Source: Microplitis mediator | Taxonomy: Eukaryota > Arthropoda > Insecta > Hymenoptera > Braconidae | Assembly (NCBI RefSeq): GCF_029852145.1 | Contig: NC_079975.1 | Location: 7,192,001-7,256,000, forward strand | Reading direction: 5' to 3' | Length of the DNA: 64,000 bases | In this document: in pieces, positions 46,703 through 59,484 of the stretch | Layout: each line of letters begins with the position of its first letter | Position numbering within the stretch: the stretch's first letter is position 1 | The notes under the pieces: generated by a model | Databases searched by the model: none | What the model was told of the DNA's origin: nothing | The model's input: only the letters and a program-made list of their open reading frames with translations | Program-made: the position numbers and the translations under genes

Positions 46703-48300
46703 TATCGTTATAGTATAATTTTTTTCCACTACTCAATTTAGTGCGCGCGCATGTAATGACGCCATTTTATCAATCAGTTACCTCCATTTTACTTTACTCA
46801 AATTTTAAATTCCGGGACAATAATTCCCTTATATTTCTTCGTCAAAGCCATGGTAAAAAATACTTTTTATTTTATAAAATTAATTACACTACTTTTATAA
46901 ATATAAACTGTTATTTTTTCATACCTCGCTTACTATTAATTTCATATAAAAAGAAATTGCCGGTATGTCAAAAATACAAAATTAAAATTCTCTTAAAACA
47001 AAACATTCAAAAAAATTACAGTTCCATTTATAAAATTTGTCTGCATAAATGATAATTTTAAAAATCGTAATTTTTTTTTTATGTAAAAAAAAAATACCTC
47101 TCTAACCACAGATAGCAATAAAACCTCTTTAATGAAATAGACAAACATTCAAATCAAATAACCATAAAAAAAAAATAAATAAAATTCGTGTATTTACTGA
47201 AAACGATAATTCCATAAGTACTTCCGTTGTTGCATTGGTTAAATTGGATAATGAACAATGGAAAATAAAGTGTAAAACAAGGGGGAAAGTGTACATAATA
47301 TATATTTAAGCTAGTGTTGTAGTGGTTATTAAATGCATTGTCAGTTATTCGCAATGGTCGAGGTCGCTTTCACCTTGCGTGCACTGATAAGTACTGGAAT
47401 TACAATGCTAAAAGAATAAGGACACGTTAACGTTCCAGCAACTATCTATAGCTAAACTTGAACAAGCAAACCAGCAATGAGAAAGCCACCGTGAGAATTA
47501 TCTAATCCCTATAGATATTATTATATATTTTCTCATTAGTCCATGTTTATTTTTATTCTTCATTACAAATATGGAGAGAAAATATATATATATATTTTAT
47601 AATTACATCTACACTTACTATTTATTGTTAAACGTTATTATTAGACGCGTATATATAATAGGGTAATTAATAAATTTATAAAATATAATAATTATGTATT
47701 TATAACAAATTAGTGAGAAGAGTGACGGGAAACGGAAGAAATTATTATAATGTTTACTGGAGAAAGTACATAACTAGTTTCATCTTATTACTTTGATATT
47801 CTATACAACATTGTATTACATTGTATATTTATTGTAGTATACTGTTGAATACTTTTTTTTTTTTTTTTTTTCTATAATAGTAGTAGGGAGAGTTCGCCAA
47901 CGATTTAAACTTTTAGCCTCTCTCTTGATCACGACCTCGAATTTATATTGAGGTTCAATGTCCTGATGTATTTGAAAATAAAAGAAATTTATGTATGTTA
48001 ACCCAAAATACGTGATCACTGTATTATATATATGTATGTGGATGTATGTATGTAGAATGTATATATTTATTATAACGTTATTTCGTAACTTAAACTTCTA
48101 GGTTGAATGATGTGGGAATTATTATCGTATTTGACAGTAATAGGTGGCGTAATTTTTTTTTATAATGCGTCGAATTAAAGACGTGACTCAAATTTCAATG
48201 ACATTGAAAATTTTTTTTTATCGAGAGTGACAATTAGTAATTACGTTTGATAATTATTTTTTTTTATGAAAATGATGATAACTGTTTATAATAATATGTA
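46703..48300. other. Unique AT-rich sequence
   Basis: 47340-47500 is less AT-rich and repeat-free. The 103-codon frame at 46741-47052 is Ile/Lys/Phe-rich and not convincing. Confidence 0.3.
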
Positions 48301-48752
48301 CACTGTAAAAAGAGCGGTGTTAAAAATGGACTCAATTTAACACCGCGCGGTGTTAAAATAAAATTACACTGGTGTAAGAGGTGTAATTCGGCGGTGTTAA
48401 AATACCGGTGTAAAAGCGGGGTAAACTGCGTCTGCTTGGGAATTAACTTTGAAGATTATAAAACACAAAAAATGTCAGTTCTTTATGAAAATTAATTAAA
48501 AAAATCATTTATTAACAAGTATAGTGATTGAGTAAGTAAAATTATTCACAAAGTTAAATATTTTAACACCGGTCTAGAATATTTACACCGGCGGTGGCGT
48601 TATTTTAACATCGGGGAATTTTTTTTAACACCGGTAAAGAATATTTACACCGGCGGCGGCGTTATTTTCACACCGCTTTCGGTGTTGATATTTAACACCG
48701 CCGATTTTAACACCTACACCGCTTGGATTTACCTCGGTGATTGTTTACAATG
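48301..48752. mobile_element. Family C element, long form
   Basis: CACTGTAAAAAGAGCGGTGT to GGTGATTGTTTACAATG between TA dinucleotides. Shares the AAACACAAAAAATGTCAGTT block. Confidence 0.9.
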
Positions 48753-48764
48753 TAGTAATCTGCA

Positions 48765-49282
48765 CACTGTAAAAATAGCGGTATTAAAAATGGACTCAAT
48801 TTAACACCGCGCGGTGTTAAAATAAAATAACACCGGTGTAGGTGATTTAATTTAGTGGTGTTAAAATACCGGTGTTAAATCGGTGTAAAAAATTCCACGT
48901 ATAGAAATTAGAAAATAAATGCATTACACCGAAAAAAATATAAAAATTTAATGAATATTATCTGGAGGAAATTTAAATTTTATTATGTACTTATTTAAAT
49001 AATCATTAATGTTACACCAAATTTATCTAAAAATTACACTATTTCACGGCCACCATTTTAATCACCAATAATTTAATTAATTAATAAAAATACTGTGTTA
49101 ACTGTAGTGATCGAGTAAGTAAAAATATTCACAAAGTAAAATATTTTCAACACCGAAAAATATTGTAACACTGTGAAATTTTTTTAATACCGGTAAAGAA
49201 TATTTACACCTTCGGCGGTGTTATTTTAACACCGAAAATTTTAACATCACCGCCTGGACTTACAACGGTTTTTTTTACAGTG
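48765..49282. mobile_element. Family C element, second subfamily
   Basis: CACTGTAAAAATAGCGGTAT to GGTTTTTTTTACAGTG. The centre resembles the 10182 and 61242 copies (CAATAATTTAATTAATTAAT, GGCCACCATTTTA). It lies 12 bp from the preceding C copy. Confidence 0.88.
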
Positions 49283-49289
49283 TATTAAA

Positions 49290-49430
49290 ATAAACTCTTT
49301 TTAGGAGCGAATTTTACTCCGAACGCGGGTTTCAATGTTAAAATGATCCTTCGGAGTAAATTTTAATTCAAGGGAACTAGATAAATACACAGCCACCCGT
49401 TCCGCATTTACTCCGGATTTAATGCGCGAT
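49290..49430. mobile_element. Family P fragment
   Basis: TTTTACTCCGAACGCG, CTTCGGAGTAAATTTT and CATTTACTCCGGATTT words; ends decayed. Confidence 0.5.
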
Positions 49431-50231
49431 CGAAATAAAAATTAAAAATAATTAATTCAAGTGATAATTAATGATATAATTTTTTTTTGCCCCTAATTAC
49501 TTAAAATGAACTTCACTAATTAAACAATATAATATTTATCATTAAGAAAAGTCACTGAGAAGTTATCTACAATTAAGGAAAAATTTGATTACACACAAAT
49601 TTAGTCCATAAATAAGTTTATTAACATCAACGAACAAATAAAATGATAATGATTTAATAATAGTATCAAAAATTAAAAATAAAAAGTTATCAACAAAATT
49701 TTAAATAATGTCTCGTCACTCAACTTGATACAGTATTATGACATTAACCATCAGATGTAATTTAAACTAAAATTGTTTGAAATCCTAATAAAAGATCAAT
49801 GTCTGACATATGTTATAAATATCACTCGTCTGAGTTAAAACTCATATAAACCATTTATACTACCGCAATAAAAAATTTAACTCGCGCGCACTGGGGTACT
49901 GAAAATTCATTAATGTTAAATAATTTAACATATGTAATGGCAATGTAATAAATAAAAAAAAAATTATATAACAAATGAAAAAATGAAAAAGTTGACCTGG
50001 AAAAATCTTGCCGATTACTCATCAGTAGACTGAAAAAGTCAGCTCACCTCTTTGTATTGTCCTGTGACATAATTTACAGAACAATAAAAGAAGCAAGTGT
50101 GCCGGTGAGTTTGTAGGTCAGACGTCGCGATGTCGCCCACCAAGTAGCGGTAAAACCAATTTGTGGGTGTTTAATATATATATATATATATTTTGGACTC
50201 ATAAATTATTGTAACTATCGGACATTAAATT
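49431..50231. other. Unique AT-rich sequence
   Basis: 50030-50165 is GC-richer with GTGAGT at 50105, a donor-like word, but no coding frame before it. Confidence 0.3.
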
Positions 50232-50910
50232 GAATCGTTTATTTGCGAAACCCCATAAGTCATGTTTTTTACGAAATTTGGGTTTTTTGCTTTTTGGGTT
50301 CTTTGGATGTCCCCCCATAGAAATCAATCAAAATATGCATCAAATCAGCGTTTAAAAAAAAATTAACGGGGTGACAGCAATTTCATTTAATTGAGAAACC
50401 CCATAAGTCAATGACTCAAATAAACATATACAGTTTTAGTTTTACAGAAATCATTTTTTTTTTTTTTATTTAAAATTCGCGCTTTTTTGGGAAATTAATT
50501 TCAAATGTTGTTTTATTGTTGACTGTTATATGACTAATTAAAATGTTTAAATTAATTATAATTTTTTGTAATTTCTGAGTTTCAGAGTTCAAATACATAT
50601 TTAATACTTCATTTTATCAGTGTAATAAATGATTTGAGTGGAAACATTTAAAACAACAATGATTTTATAACTTTTTTTTCCGTTTGGTTGAGAAACCCCA
50701 TAAGTCAATCAACTTTAAATAATTTTTTTAAGTAGTTTCAGTTAAAAGATTAAATTTTTCTTGTTGGAATCTTTTTTAGAGACGCTAACATTATTGTATT
50801 CAATTATTTATTTATTCTTTTAATGTCAAGTTTTTCAAAAAAAAATGTTTTTCGTATTTCCTGAAAAATTTTGTTTTCTTGACTTATGGGGTTTCTCAAA
50901 TAAACGATTC
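50232..50910. mobile_element. Element G, copy 2, with 4-bp target duplication
   Basis: GAATCGTTTATTTGCGAAAC to GTTTCTCAAATAAACGATTC, AATT at 50228-50231 and 50911-50914. Retains about 70 bp missing from 21209-21818. Confidence 0.9.
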
Positions 50911-51855
50911 AATTAGTATCCTAATTTTTTTTCTTTGGTCCAAAAAAAAGGACCAATAATTTTTCATCAAATTTTAGAAAATCACAAAATAATTTGAATA
51001 TATTCGGGGAAAATATTTTTAGTTTGAGTCTGATATGAGATCTTAAAAATTTTAAATTAATAAGAATGAATAAAAAAAAATATGAAGTGGATAAAATTTC
51101 TCTTGAAGAAATTGATATAATATGAAAGACTATAAAACGTCATATTGTTAGTAGGTCAGAGACATTTTCGATAGTGTATGACGCATGTAGATGGATTCAT
51201 TGTTATAAAAATATATAGTAAAGTGTATAGCGGTAAAGAGATCGCGATAGGTGGGTGTCATAAGGATACATTACAGTATAGTATTGCTAATATAAGAAAG
51301 CGCATGGTGTAAGTCGGTGTCTAAGAGTTAAGTAGAGGATTTAAGTCGGAGGTTGTGGGGTGTATAGATATATGTATATATAGATGTATATTGTGTAGAT
51401 AGTAATGGTACAAATGTAATGCAAATGAGTAGAGCGGAGGATGGTAGGATAAATGCGGTAACGGAGAAAAGGGCGAGGTAGAGGGTAATGTAGGTCAGTA
51501 AATGTATAAGCCAGCACTTTCTCCGGGCGGGGAAAAGAGAGGGATGACGCGCGAGTAAGAGCTAATACTCGAAAACAGGCTCAAGCTTATATTATATTGT
51601 ATTATATTATATTATATAGTAAACGTTATATTACGGAGTCTGTTCTTATGTTACTGTATATTATACTGTACTTCTTGTCGTAGTAGATATATATATATAT
51701 ATATATATATATATGGATCCACTTGGATACTCATAACGGTATACAATCACCAAATATTTTTCTGCTACATAATTTATATAATAAAAGAAAGATTCAAAGA
51801 AAATTTTTTTTGAATTATTTTTATTATTACCATAACTACCCGACAAAAAATAATC
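50911..51855. other. Unique sequence with purine-biased patches and (TA)n
   Basis: 51130-51600 is less AT-rich and rich in GTAGAG/GGTAG words. (TA)n at 51686-51714. No gene. Confidence 0.3.
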
Positions 51856-52570
51856 AGATATGATCATATATGGTCATGTATGAATACTCAGATATGATCA
51901 GATTCGAAAAATTGGTCTATCTGATCATAGTTGTTCATATATGGATATACTTGGCCATATATGCATAGCCATGATCATTTGTAAAGCTCAATGGCATCGT
52001 ACAAGATCATGGTCATATATGATGTCAGGTATAGTCATATATGTAAATACCGCGTTCTAATCAAATCTCGAAAATTATCTTCTGATCATATCTGCTCATA
52101 CATATACATATCTGTTCATATATGATCATGTACAGTCATGTTTAAATTTGAACCCGATCAAATATGATCATATACGCTCATATTTGATCAGATTCAAATT
52201 TAACCATGACTATACATGATCATATATGAACTGATATGTATATATATGAGCAGATATGGTCAGATAAGACAATTTTCGAGATTTGATTAAATCGCGGTAT
52301 TTATATTTGACCATATCTGATATCATGTATGACCATGATCATGTATGATGCTATTGAGCTTTATATGTGATCATCCCTATGCATATATGGCCATAATCAT
52401 GTATAATCACGTTTAAATTTGAACCTGAACAAATATGAGTATATATGATCATAAGTAATATCATATATGATCATGATCGTGCATGACCATATCTGATTAT
52501 AATTGATCAGATTCAAATTTGAACGTGACTACACATGATCATATATGATCACATCTGAGTACTTTTTCTC
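51856..52570. mobile_element. Element W: ATGATCATAT-filled palindrome
   Basis: Arms 51950-52167 and 52178-52395 form an imperfect palindrome centred at about 52172 (GATCAAATATGA against TCATATTTGATC; GGCCATATATGCATAG against CTATGCATATATGGCC). GATCATAT words fill the whole 715 bp. Ends CAGATATGATCATA and TGATCACATCTGAG. Confidence 0.82.
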
Positions 52571-52575
52571 AGATA

Positions 52576-53222
52576 CACAGTTAGAAATTTTATGTATTTG
52601 TGTTAACAAATTATTTGGTTAAATTTTTTGTGTTGATTTTCAACACAGAAAATTGTTAATTCAACACAAACCGTTTGTGTTATTTTACTTTAATAGATTT
52701 TTTATGTTAAATGATTAGAAAATCTGTAATGTAATAAATTTCTTGTGTTATTCGAAAACTAACACAAAATTTGTGTTGTTTGAGTAAACGTTTCCGCGCG
52801 ATTCTTCATTACTATAACCAAGCAAAGCATTGTAGCAGCATTTTCTGCAGGGAAATTTGGATTATAATTTATTTACAATTAAATATATACATTTTACAAT
52901 TAAATTTAGATAACTTTCATACCTTTTTGACCTGGTTCGATTGTTCGCTAAATTGACATAAGTTCTACTAAGGGTAGATCAGTATACTTGAGTTGGTTAG
53001 GTTATGTGCTTATGTTTATTAGTTGATTTTAACACGAAAAATGTGTTTAATTTACATAAATGTTCTGTCAAAAGAACAGATTTTATGTGTTCAATTTTAT
53101 TTAACATAAAAGTTGTGTTAAAGATCAACACAAACGCAATGTTTTGAATTAACAAAAAAATTTGTGTAGACCGTTTGCCACAGACGATTTGTGTTTAATT
53201 TAACATAAAATTTCTATCTGTG
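52576..53222. mobile_element. Family M element, uninterrupted copy
   Basis: CACAGTTAGAAATTTTATGT to AAAATTTCTATCTGTG between TA at 52574-52575 and 53223-53224. Starts almost directly after W. Confidence 0.9.
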
Positions 53223-54112
53223 TAATATTTTCGTTACTATATTTATTTATTTATTTATGATTAGTTAAATTAGATGAGATTATAAGAGAGATTATATTAG
53301 AAAGATATTAAAGATTATGGCGACTCTGTCACGGTCAAACTTTCGCAAGGGAAATCGCTGTAATAGAAGGCGGGAAAGGTGTATCTACATAGATATATAT
53401 AATGATAAAATAAAGTAGTAAGTAACTTTCGTAGTATATATGTAACTAAGCAGCTTACAGCGAGCGATGAAATTATTATTGTCGATGAAAGTCACCAAGA
53501 AAATAACTTACTGGGAGTAGTGAGTAGTGAGGTAAGATGAGAGAAGTCTCAAATGCACTCAGTAATGAGTCGTTATTATTGCTTAGCTAGTACGAGAAAG
53601 TTTTCTTGATTTAAACTTTTCAAGCAAACAAATGTACTGCAGGTAAATAATTATAATAGTTGTTGTAATAAATAATTTATTGCAAGAAAAATAGTCTGAG
53701 AAAATTATAAGCAAAAATTAGAGATTGTCTATTAATTTTTTGTATGGATATGTTTTTTTTACATTTGTTTAGTAGGGCAAATTTTGTTGTTGATAAAAAT
53801 TTTGTGAATGTTTTTTCATATTTACGAATTTTAAATAAATTTATATACATTTACATATTTAAATTCTAATGTATAAATGATCATCTAAAAAATCATTAAT
53901 TATTTTTTTAATTTAATTAGTCATAAAAAAAATTATATATTTTTTTAAAAATACATAAAATTGAAATTGAAATTCCGGAACCTTGAATTTTAAAAAATTA
54001 AATTTAATGATATTAATCTCAAATTTTACACGTCTGCGACTTTCAACATCTGATAATAAACCAATGAAATCACGAGCTCAGTAATGAGTATATTTAGTAG
54101 TAAAATCTCTTT
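53223..54112. other. Unique AT-rich sequence
   Basis: 53310-53590 is slightly GC-richer. No gene. Confidence 0.3.
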
Positions 54113-54346
54113 AGACTGAAAAAAAAAATTGCGGAGTGAATGCGGATTAAATTTGGAGTAGATTTCGAGTGAATGGAAGTGGATGATTTGAAATGAAATT
54201 TACATCACTTCGAAATACCTCCGCTGAAAAAAACTCTCTATTGACTCTGGATGCGGGCTGATTTTTTTTTAAATTCCGGAACTTTAAGTAACGAAGTGAA
54301 TTCGCACTGAAATAAAAACTCTATTTACTGCTGATTTTTTTCATAC
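54113..54346. mobile_element. Family P element
   Basis: ACTGAAAAAAAAAATTGCGG to CTGATTTTTTTCATA. GGAGTGAATGCGGATT and related words recur. Followed after 12 bp by another P copy. Confidence 0.7.
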
Positions 54347-54615
54347 AAAGAAACCGTACAAAATTTGCGGAGCGAAATCGGATTAAATTCGGAGTGAATT
54401 CGGAGCAAATGACTGAGTATGTATTTAATTCCCTTTGAGTGAAATTCACTTTAGGGGTTTTATTTAAATATTAAAACTCTTAACCGAAGTGAATGCGGAT
54501 GAAATACAATTCAGATCTCTCCGAAAATACTCCTCTAAAAAAACAAACTCCTTGTTTACTTCGTATGCGGAGTGATTTTTCTTAACTCCAGAACTTCAAG
54601 TCCGGATTCACTCCC

Positions 54616-54881
54616 TCCCCGCATGAAAATACCATATATGATAAATATATGTGGAAAAATATATAATCAATATAGGACCATATAAGTAGCCAAAAGCGAT
54701 ATATATTTTCTTATATATAATATAGTAAGTTTTAATATAATTAATTATATACGTAAGTTTATAAGTTAATACATGTATTATATATATTTATAATCTATAT
54801 TTATCATATATGTAAACTTATAAGTTAGCACATATATGTATTACATATATTGATGATTATATATGTAAATTTGTAAGCTAG

Positions 54882-54944
<63 letters not shown>

Positions 54945-56153
54945 TCTGAACACATTGTTTGAATCTTATAACAGAGAGAGGAAGACAGAAAAGAATAGAT
55001 TTTATTTATTCTTACATATGTGAGGAGACTTATATGGTTCTATATATCAAAAAATATACAAAAATTTATAAAGTTAAATATACGGTACATATATCGTGCC
55101 ATATAATGATGAACTATACATGTATTCTTATTTGTTTCCATATATAAATAACATTTATTTTTGAATATATTAAAAATATAAGTTTTCAAATAGGGGAGGG
55201 TGGGGCAGAGCGGCCCCCATGGGGCAGAGCGGCCCCCCTGAAATTTTGACCAAAAAAAAATTTTTTTTTTTTCGACTAATTACTATAAATCCGATATGTT
55301 TGCGCATTTTTACCCCTACGCATGATATTTGGGGCAAAATGGACAAGCCCAAAATTTTGAAAAAGTGATTTTTTCATATTTTTATCGTCAAATTAAAAAA
55401 AAATTATTATAATTCCACATTTCTAGCCCTACGCATAACACCTGGGGCAAAATGGACTAGCCGAAACTTCCGAAAAAATTATTTTTTCATATTTTTCGGC
55501 CGTTTCTCTATGTAAGAGGCAAATTTGGTCACTAAAAATTTATAAAAATTAAATTTTTTTTTTTAGTTGATAAAATTTTGAAACAAAGTAAAATTATAGA
55601 ATTGATTTTTTTTTTTATTAAATAACAATTAGTAATTAAGGTAATCGAGAATGAACGATTTTTTACGCTTTAAAAAATTTTTTTCGAGTAATATAAAACC
55701 AAAAATAGTTGTCAAGAGAAAGAAGTACATTCTTAATGATAAAAACAATTAAAAAAAAAAAAAAACGAAAAAAAAAATTTTTTTTATCACTTTTTGAAGG
55801 GGGGCCGCTCTGCCCCACAAAAAAAAAAAAATTATTTTCAGAATTTTGGCAAAATGTCCATAAATTTGTTCGAAATAGGACAAAAGTAAAGTGATCTTAT
55901 GGTTGAAAGCCACAAAAAATAATAATTGGCTTAGGGGGGCCGCTCTGCCCCACCCTCCCCTATATAAATAATATATTGAAGTTATACGGAAATATATGAA
56001 ATCATATAAGAGAAACCATATATAGAAATATAATAAAATCGGCCAAAATCTACATAGTTCTATATAAGATTTCATGTATTGTCACATATATATTTATATC
56101 TGTAACATATATTTTTTAATATATGTTTACCAGATATGATATTTTCATGCAGG
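54616..56153. mobile_element. Family I element nested in P and itself split by J
   Basis: TCCCCGCATGAAAATACCAT to GATATTTTCATGCAGG. Matches 26917-27650 on both sides of J. Contains (AT)n at 54886-54936, which is expanded relative to the other copy. Confidence 0.9.
55193..55960. mobile_element. Element J, G-rich perfect TIR, innermost of nest
   Basis: TIRs GGGGAGGGTGGGGCAGAGCG continue identically for 26 bp. TA at 55191-55192 and 55961-55962; the uninterrupted host at 27460 confirms a TA duplication. GGGGCAGAGCGGCCCC occurs twice near the left end and twice inverted (about 55799 and 55935). Perfect TIRs suggest a recent insertion. Confidence 0.92.
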
Positions 56154-56163
56154 GATTTTCCAG

Positions 56164-57081
56164 TATAAAATTTATCTAAAATTTTACACTGTCAATGTTA
56201 TCCATAAAAAAAAAATATTAAATAAATTGGAGTTATGCAAGCAATGTCTTGATTAATATTACACTGTATTGAAGTCACGAGACCAAAGAAGTTGACCTTA
56301 TTACATAAAATCTGAAGTTTATTTTAAATTAATGTGTTATCAGATCGGTAATTGCACCGATGTTATGAATAATTTTTTTTATTACTTACGTAAAAAAATT
56401 TAGCATAAAAAAAGCGACTTTTTAATTGAATTATTCTAAGTATCACGAAGACAATAAATATTTAAATTTATTATGCATTTTATGAATGCACATTTGTAAT
56501 TTTTTTAATTTAACTTAAAAAATCCATTCACTTTAAATTCATTAATTAAATGTTAAAAAATAATCAATCGATAAATTTCTTATCAGTTATATGTAAAAAT
56601 ATCAATTAAAAAAATTTCTTATCAAGTATATGGTTAATTATCGACTAAAAACATTTGTGAAGATTTCGACAGACATTACATTAATTAAGTAATTAACATT
56701 TGAATAAAAAGTCTTGCAATTTATAGACACAGGTTCAAAAATAATTGATTGAGTAATAGGGAAGGTTTTATGATTTATTGAACTAAATACATTTTAACGA
56801 GTAATATACAGTAACAGTTATGTATTAACACTTGTGTAAATAGTTTTTATAAACATCAAAGTGTATGACAATTTAATAATCACAATATTACACTGTATTA
56901 ATTAACATAAAAAATAATTAATTAACGTTATTTAAATGTTCAAAAATTTTTAATTTGCTTCTCATGAATTATTTATTTTTTATTTTAATTAGAAAAAAAT
57001 AACTGTAGTTTTTAAGTTTCATTTTAATTTTACAAAATTTATAGTCTATTTAATTCTAATCTTTTAAATAAAATAAAATAA
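56164..57081. other. Unique AT-rich sequence
   Basis: No gene or family recognised. Confidence 0.3.
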
Positions 57082-57240
57082 GGGAGGCTGGGGTACGTCG
57101 GTCCCCCTAAGCCGCTAATTATTTTTATGGCTTTTGAAAATCGAGTACGAGTTTCTTGAACGATGTTTAATAAATTCATCATGATTTTTCGTAATTTGAG
57201 AAACAAAATTTTTATTCGGGGCACGACGGACCCCCTCCAA
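57082..57240. mobile_element. G-rich element fragment
   Basis: GGGAGGCTGGGGTACGTCGG and GGGGCACGACGGACCCCC show the inverted G-rich word design of J, but the outer right end is not found. Confidence 0.45.
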
Positions 57241-57309
57241 AGAATAATTAAAAGAAAATTTGGATAATAGTCCAAAAGTGGGACTTCATCTACTTTTGCC
57301 ATAAAAATA

Positions 57310-57804
57310 GGAGAAGGGGGGGGGGCAAAGCGGGGTACTTAAGAAAATACTAGGGTTTCGAGAACTCAAATACGCGAAATCTTTTTGTTATTGACGATAT
57401 TCGGAGTAAATAAACAAAAATTTTAGTTGCCGTTGAAACAAAAAAATTTTTACTTTTGCGGGCAAAATGGAGTACCCACTTAAAAAGGTGAAAAAAAAAT
57501 TGCTGCATATTAAATAAAATTGATTAAATTAAATTTTTTTGTAAGTAATTTACATAAAAAAATTACATTTTACACAATTATTGGATGCAAAGGAAGAAAA
57601 AAAAATTTTTATTGGTTTTTATCATAAAACAAAAGCCATTAACATTTTTTGACTGACACTCGATTTTTGAAAAAGTTTAAGAAAAAATATTCAAAATAAT
57701 GCTCAATTATATTTACAAGTGATTTTGGAATGTATAAAAAACATTTTTAAAATAAAATTTTTTTTTATAAAATTTTGGGGGTACCCTGTTTTACCCCCTT
57801 CCTC
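57310..57804. mobile_element. G-rich-TIR element, TA-flanked
   Basis: Left GGAGAAGGGGGGGGGGCAAA, right inwards GAGGAAGGGGGTAAAACAGG; TA at 57308-57309 and 57805-57806. Inner word GGGCAAAATGGAGTACCC. Confidence 0.78.
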
Positions 57805-58245
57805 TACTTGTTTAAAGACTTTTCCAAATTTCAAAAAAAAAAAATTTTGATGAAAATCGATCTGCTGAGCATTAGAAAAATTAAAAAAAAAAAGAAGAAA
57901 AGGTCAAACAGAAGCGATTTCATACCAAAAAGTAGACGAAGCCCCACTTCTAGACCATTACCAAAATTTGGGAAAACAAAATTTTTTTCTATAACCGCAT
58001 CCTTTAGTTTTGCTTGTATTAAATAAATAATTGATTATCTATTTGCATTAGTGGGACAAAATAAATTTACATTCCTGCGCAGATGGCTTTACTCTAAAAT
58101 ACAATTTTTTTTTAACCAAAAAATATTTTTGTTGAAGAGTAAACTTGTAAATTAAGATCAGACTCATAAATCTAGATTATGGAAAAAATTCTAGTCTCCC
58201 CTATATATATATATATATATATGTTTTTTTTTTCATACAAAAAAA
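57805..58245. other. AT-rich sequence
   Basis: AAAAGTAGACGAAG at about 57929 is the inverse of CTTCATCTACTTTT before the inserted element (57285), so 57080-58000 may be one older disrupted element. No gene. Confidence 0.3.
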
Positions 58246-58558
58246 CGTGGGTTAAAATGAGACATTAATTTTTCAAAAATTCCAATTTGTTTTTGTTACA
58301 AAATTTTTAATTACGACGTCTTCCCCCCCTCCCCCCCATATGTGGGAAAATTTTTATAGAATTCAAATTTACTAATATATATGAATATACAAATTTTTTT
58401 TTTCAGTAGCCCATTTTACCTTATTTGCATTGTTTTAATCCTCTCTGATTCCAACAAAATCCTGACCAATTTACCCCCTCCGCCATTAGAACCCAAGCAA
58501 AACTGATTTTAAAAAATTTTTTCTCTAAAATTGCGTCTCATCTTACCCCGATTGCCTC
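58246..58558. mobile_element. G-rich element (GGGTTAAAATGAGAC type)
   Basis: CGTGGGTTAAAATGAGACAT at left; right end inwards AATCGGGGTAAGATGAGACG. Inner AGCCCATTTTACC and CAATTTACCCCCTCC. Confidence 0.65.
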
Positions 58559-59339
58559 TAAATAAAAATCGTATGCTAATCAACCGTAACTGTAGATAAA
58601 TATTTAAAAACTCTTGGAAAAAAATCTAATTAATTAAAAGATAATCCAGTTACTTAAGTTTTAGTTTTATTTATTGAAATAAAATAATTTTATTTAACGA
58701 TCATAAACTCATTAAGCATAAAAAAAAATATGTTTATGTATATAAATGGATGTACATAAAAAAACGTTATAAATTGTAACATGTTATTTATTTGTTTGAT
58801 ATAGCAGATCACAAGACGAATCCCGGATACTGTATAAATTGTAATGTAGAGTACAAAACCAGGGCCATTGCCGTGAACAGATAAGTGTGACAGTCAGCGG
58901 AGCGTAAGCTGCCGGAGAGAAAATCTAACGGTAAATAGTTGTCGGATTGGCGTATATAACACTGCTACAGATGATGGTGTGTGCGCACACAAACACTCAA
59001 ACTTCGCCTACATCGCGTTTGTGATATTACGTCCTCTGGTTTCGTAACACATACCCCGTTTCATAACTGAAACTTATAGCGGTTTACTCCAATCTGCCAC
59101 TATTCATTCTGACGTTTGTCTTGGCCAGCTATTGTATATCACACACACACGGACACACACAAAATTTTTAAGACCACAGATATAACATCTAATGGCTCAT
59201 ATATCGCATTTTACAAAACTTTTTTTTTTTAATTCTTTAATTATCTGCTCACACTAAACTTTTTTCTTATTTATTTTTTCTGATTAATTAGAAAAAAATT
59301 AAATTGATAATTTTTTTAAATAAAATTCTTTATTGTGTG
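58559..59339. other. Unique sequence, GC-richer at 58800-59160
   Basis: Repeat-free less AT-rich block with (CA)n-like end at 59142-59162. No coding evidence. Confidence 0.3.
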
Positions 59340-59352
59340 ATAAGTAATTAAA

Positions 59353-59484
59353 AAAAAATTCACAATGTTAAATATTTTTACACCGTGAAATTTTTTTAAC
59401 ACCGGTAAAGAATATTAACACCTTTCGGCGGTGTTAAAATTTAACACCTATACCGCCTAGACTTACTCCGTTTTTTTTTCAGTA
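59353..59484. mobile_element. Family C right-end fragment
   Basis: TTCACAATGTTAAATATTTT through ACACCTATACCGCCTAGACT to TTTTTTTCAGTA. The left half is absent. F begins exactly at its flanking TA. Confidence 0.75.

Larger units (their letters stand above)
54359..56163. mobile_element. Family P element, outer member of a three-level nest
   Basis: Starts CAAAATTTGCGGAGCG after TA (54357-54358); the body reaches TCCGGATTCACTCCC at 54615, and the terminus GATTTTCCAG resumes at 56154-56163 before TA. The gap is element I. Confidence 0.82.
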
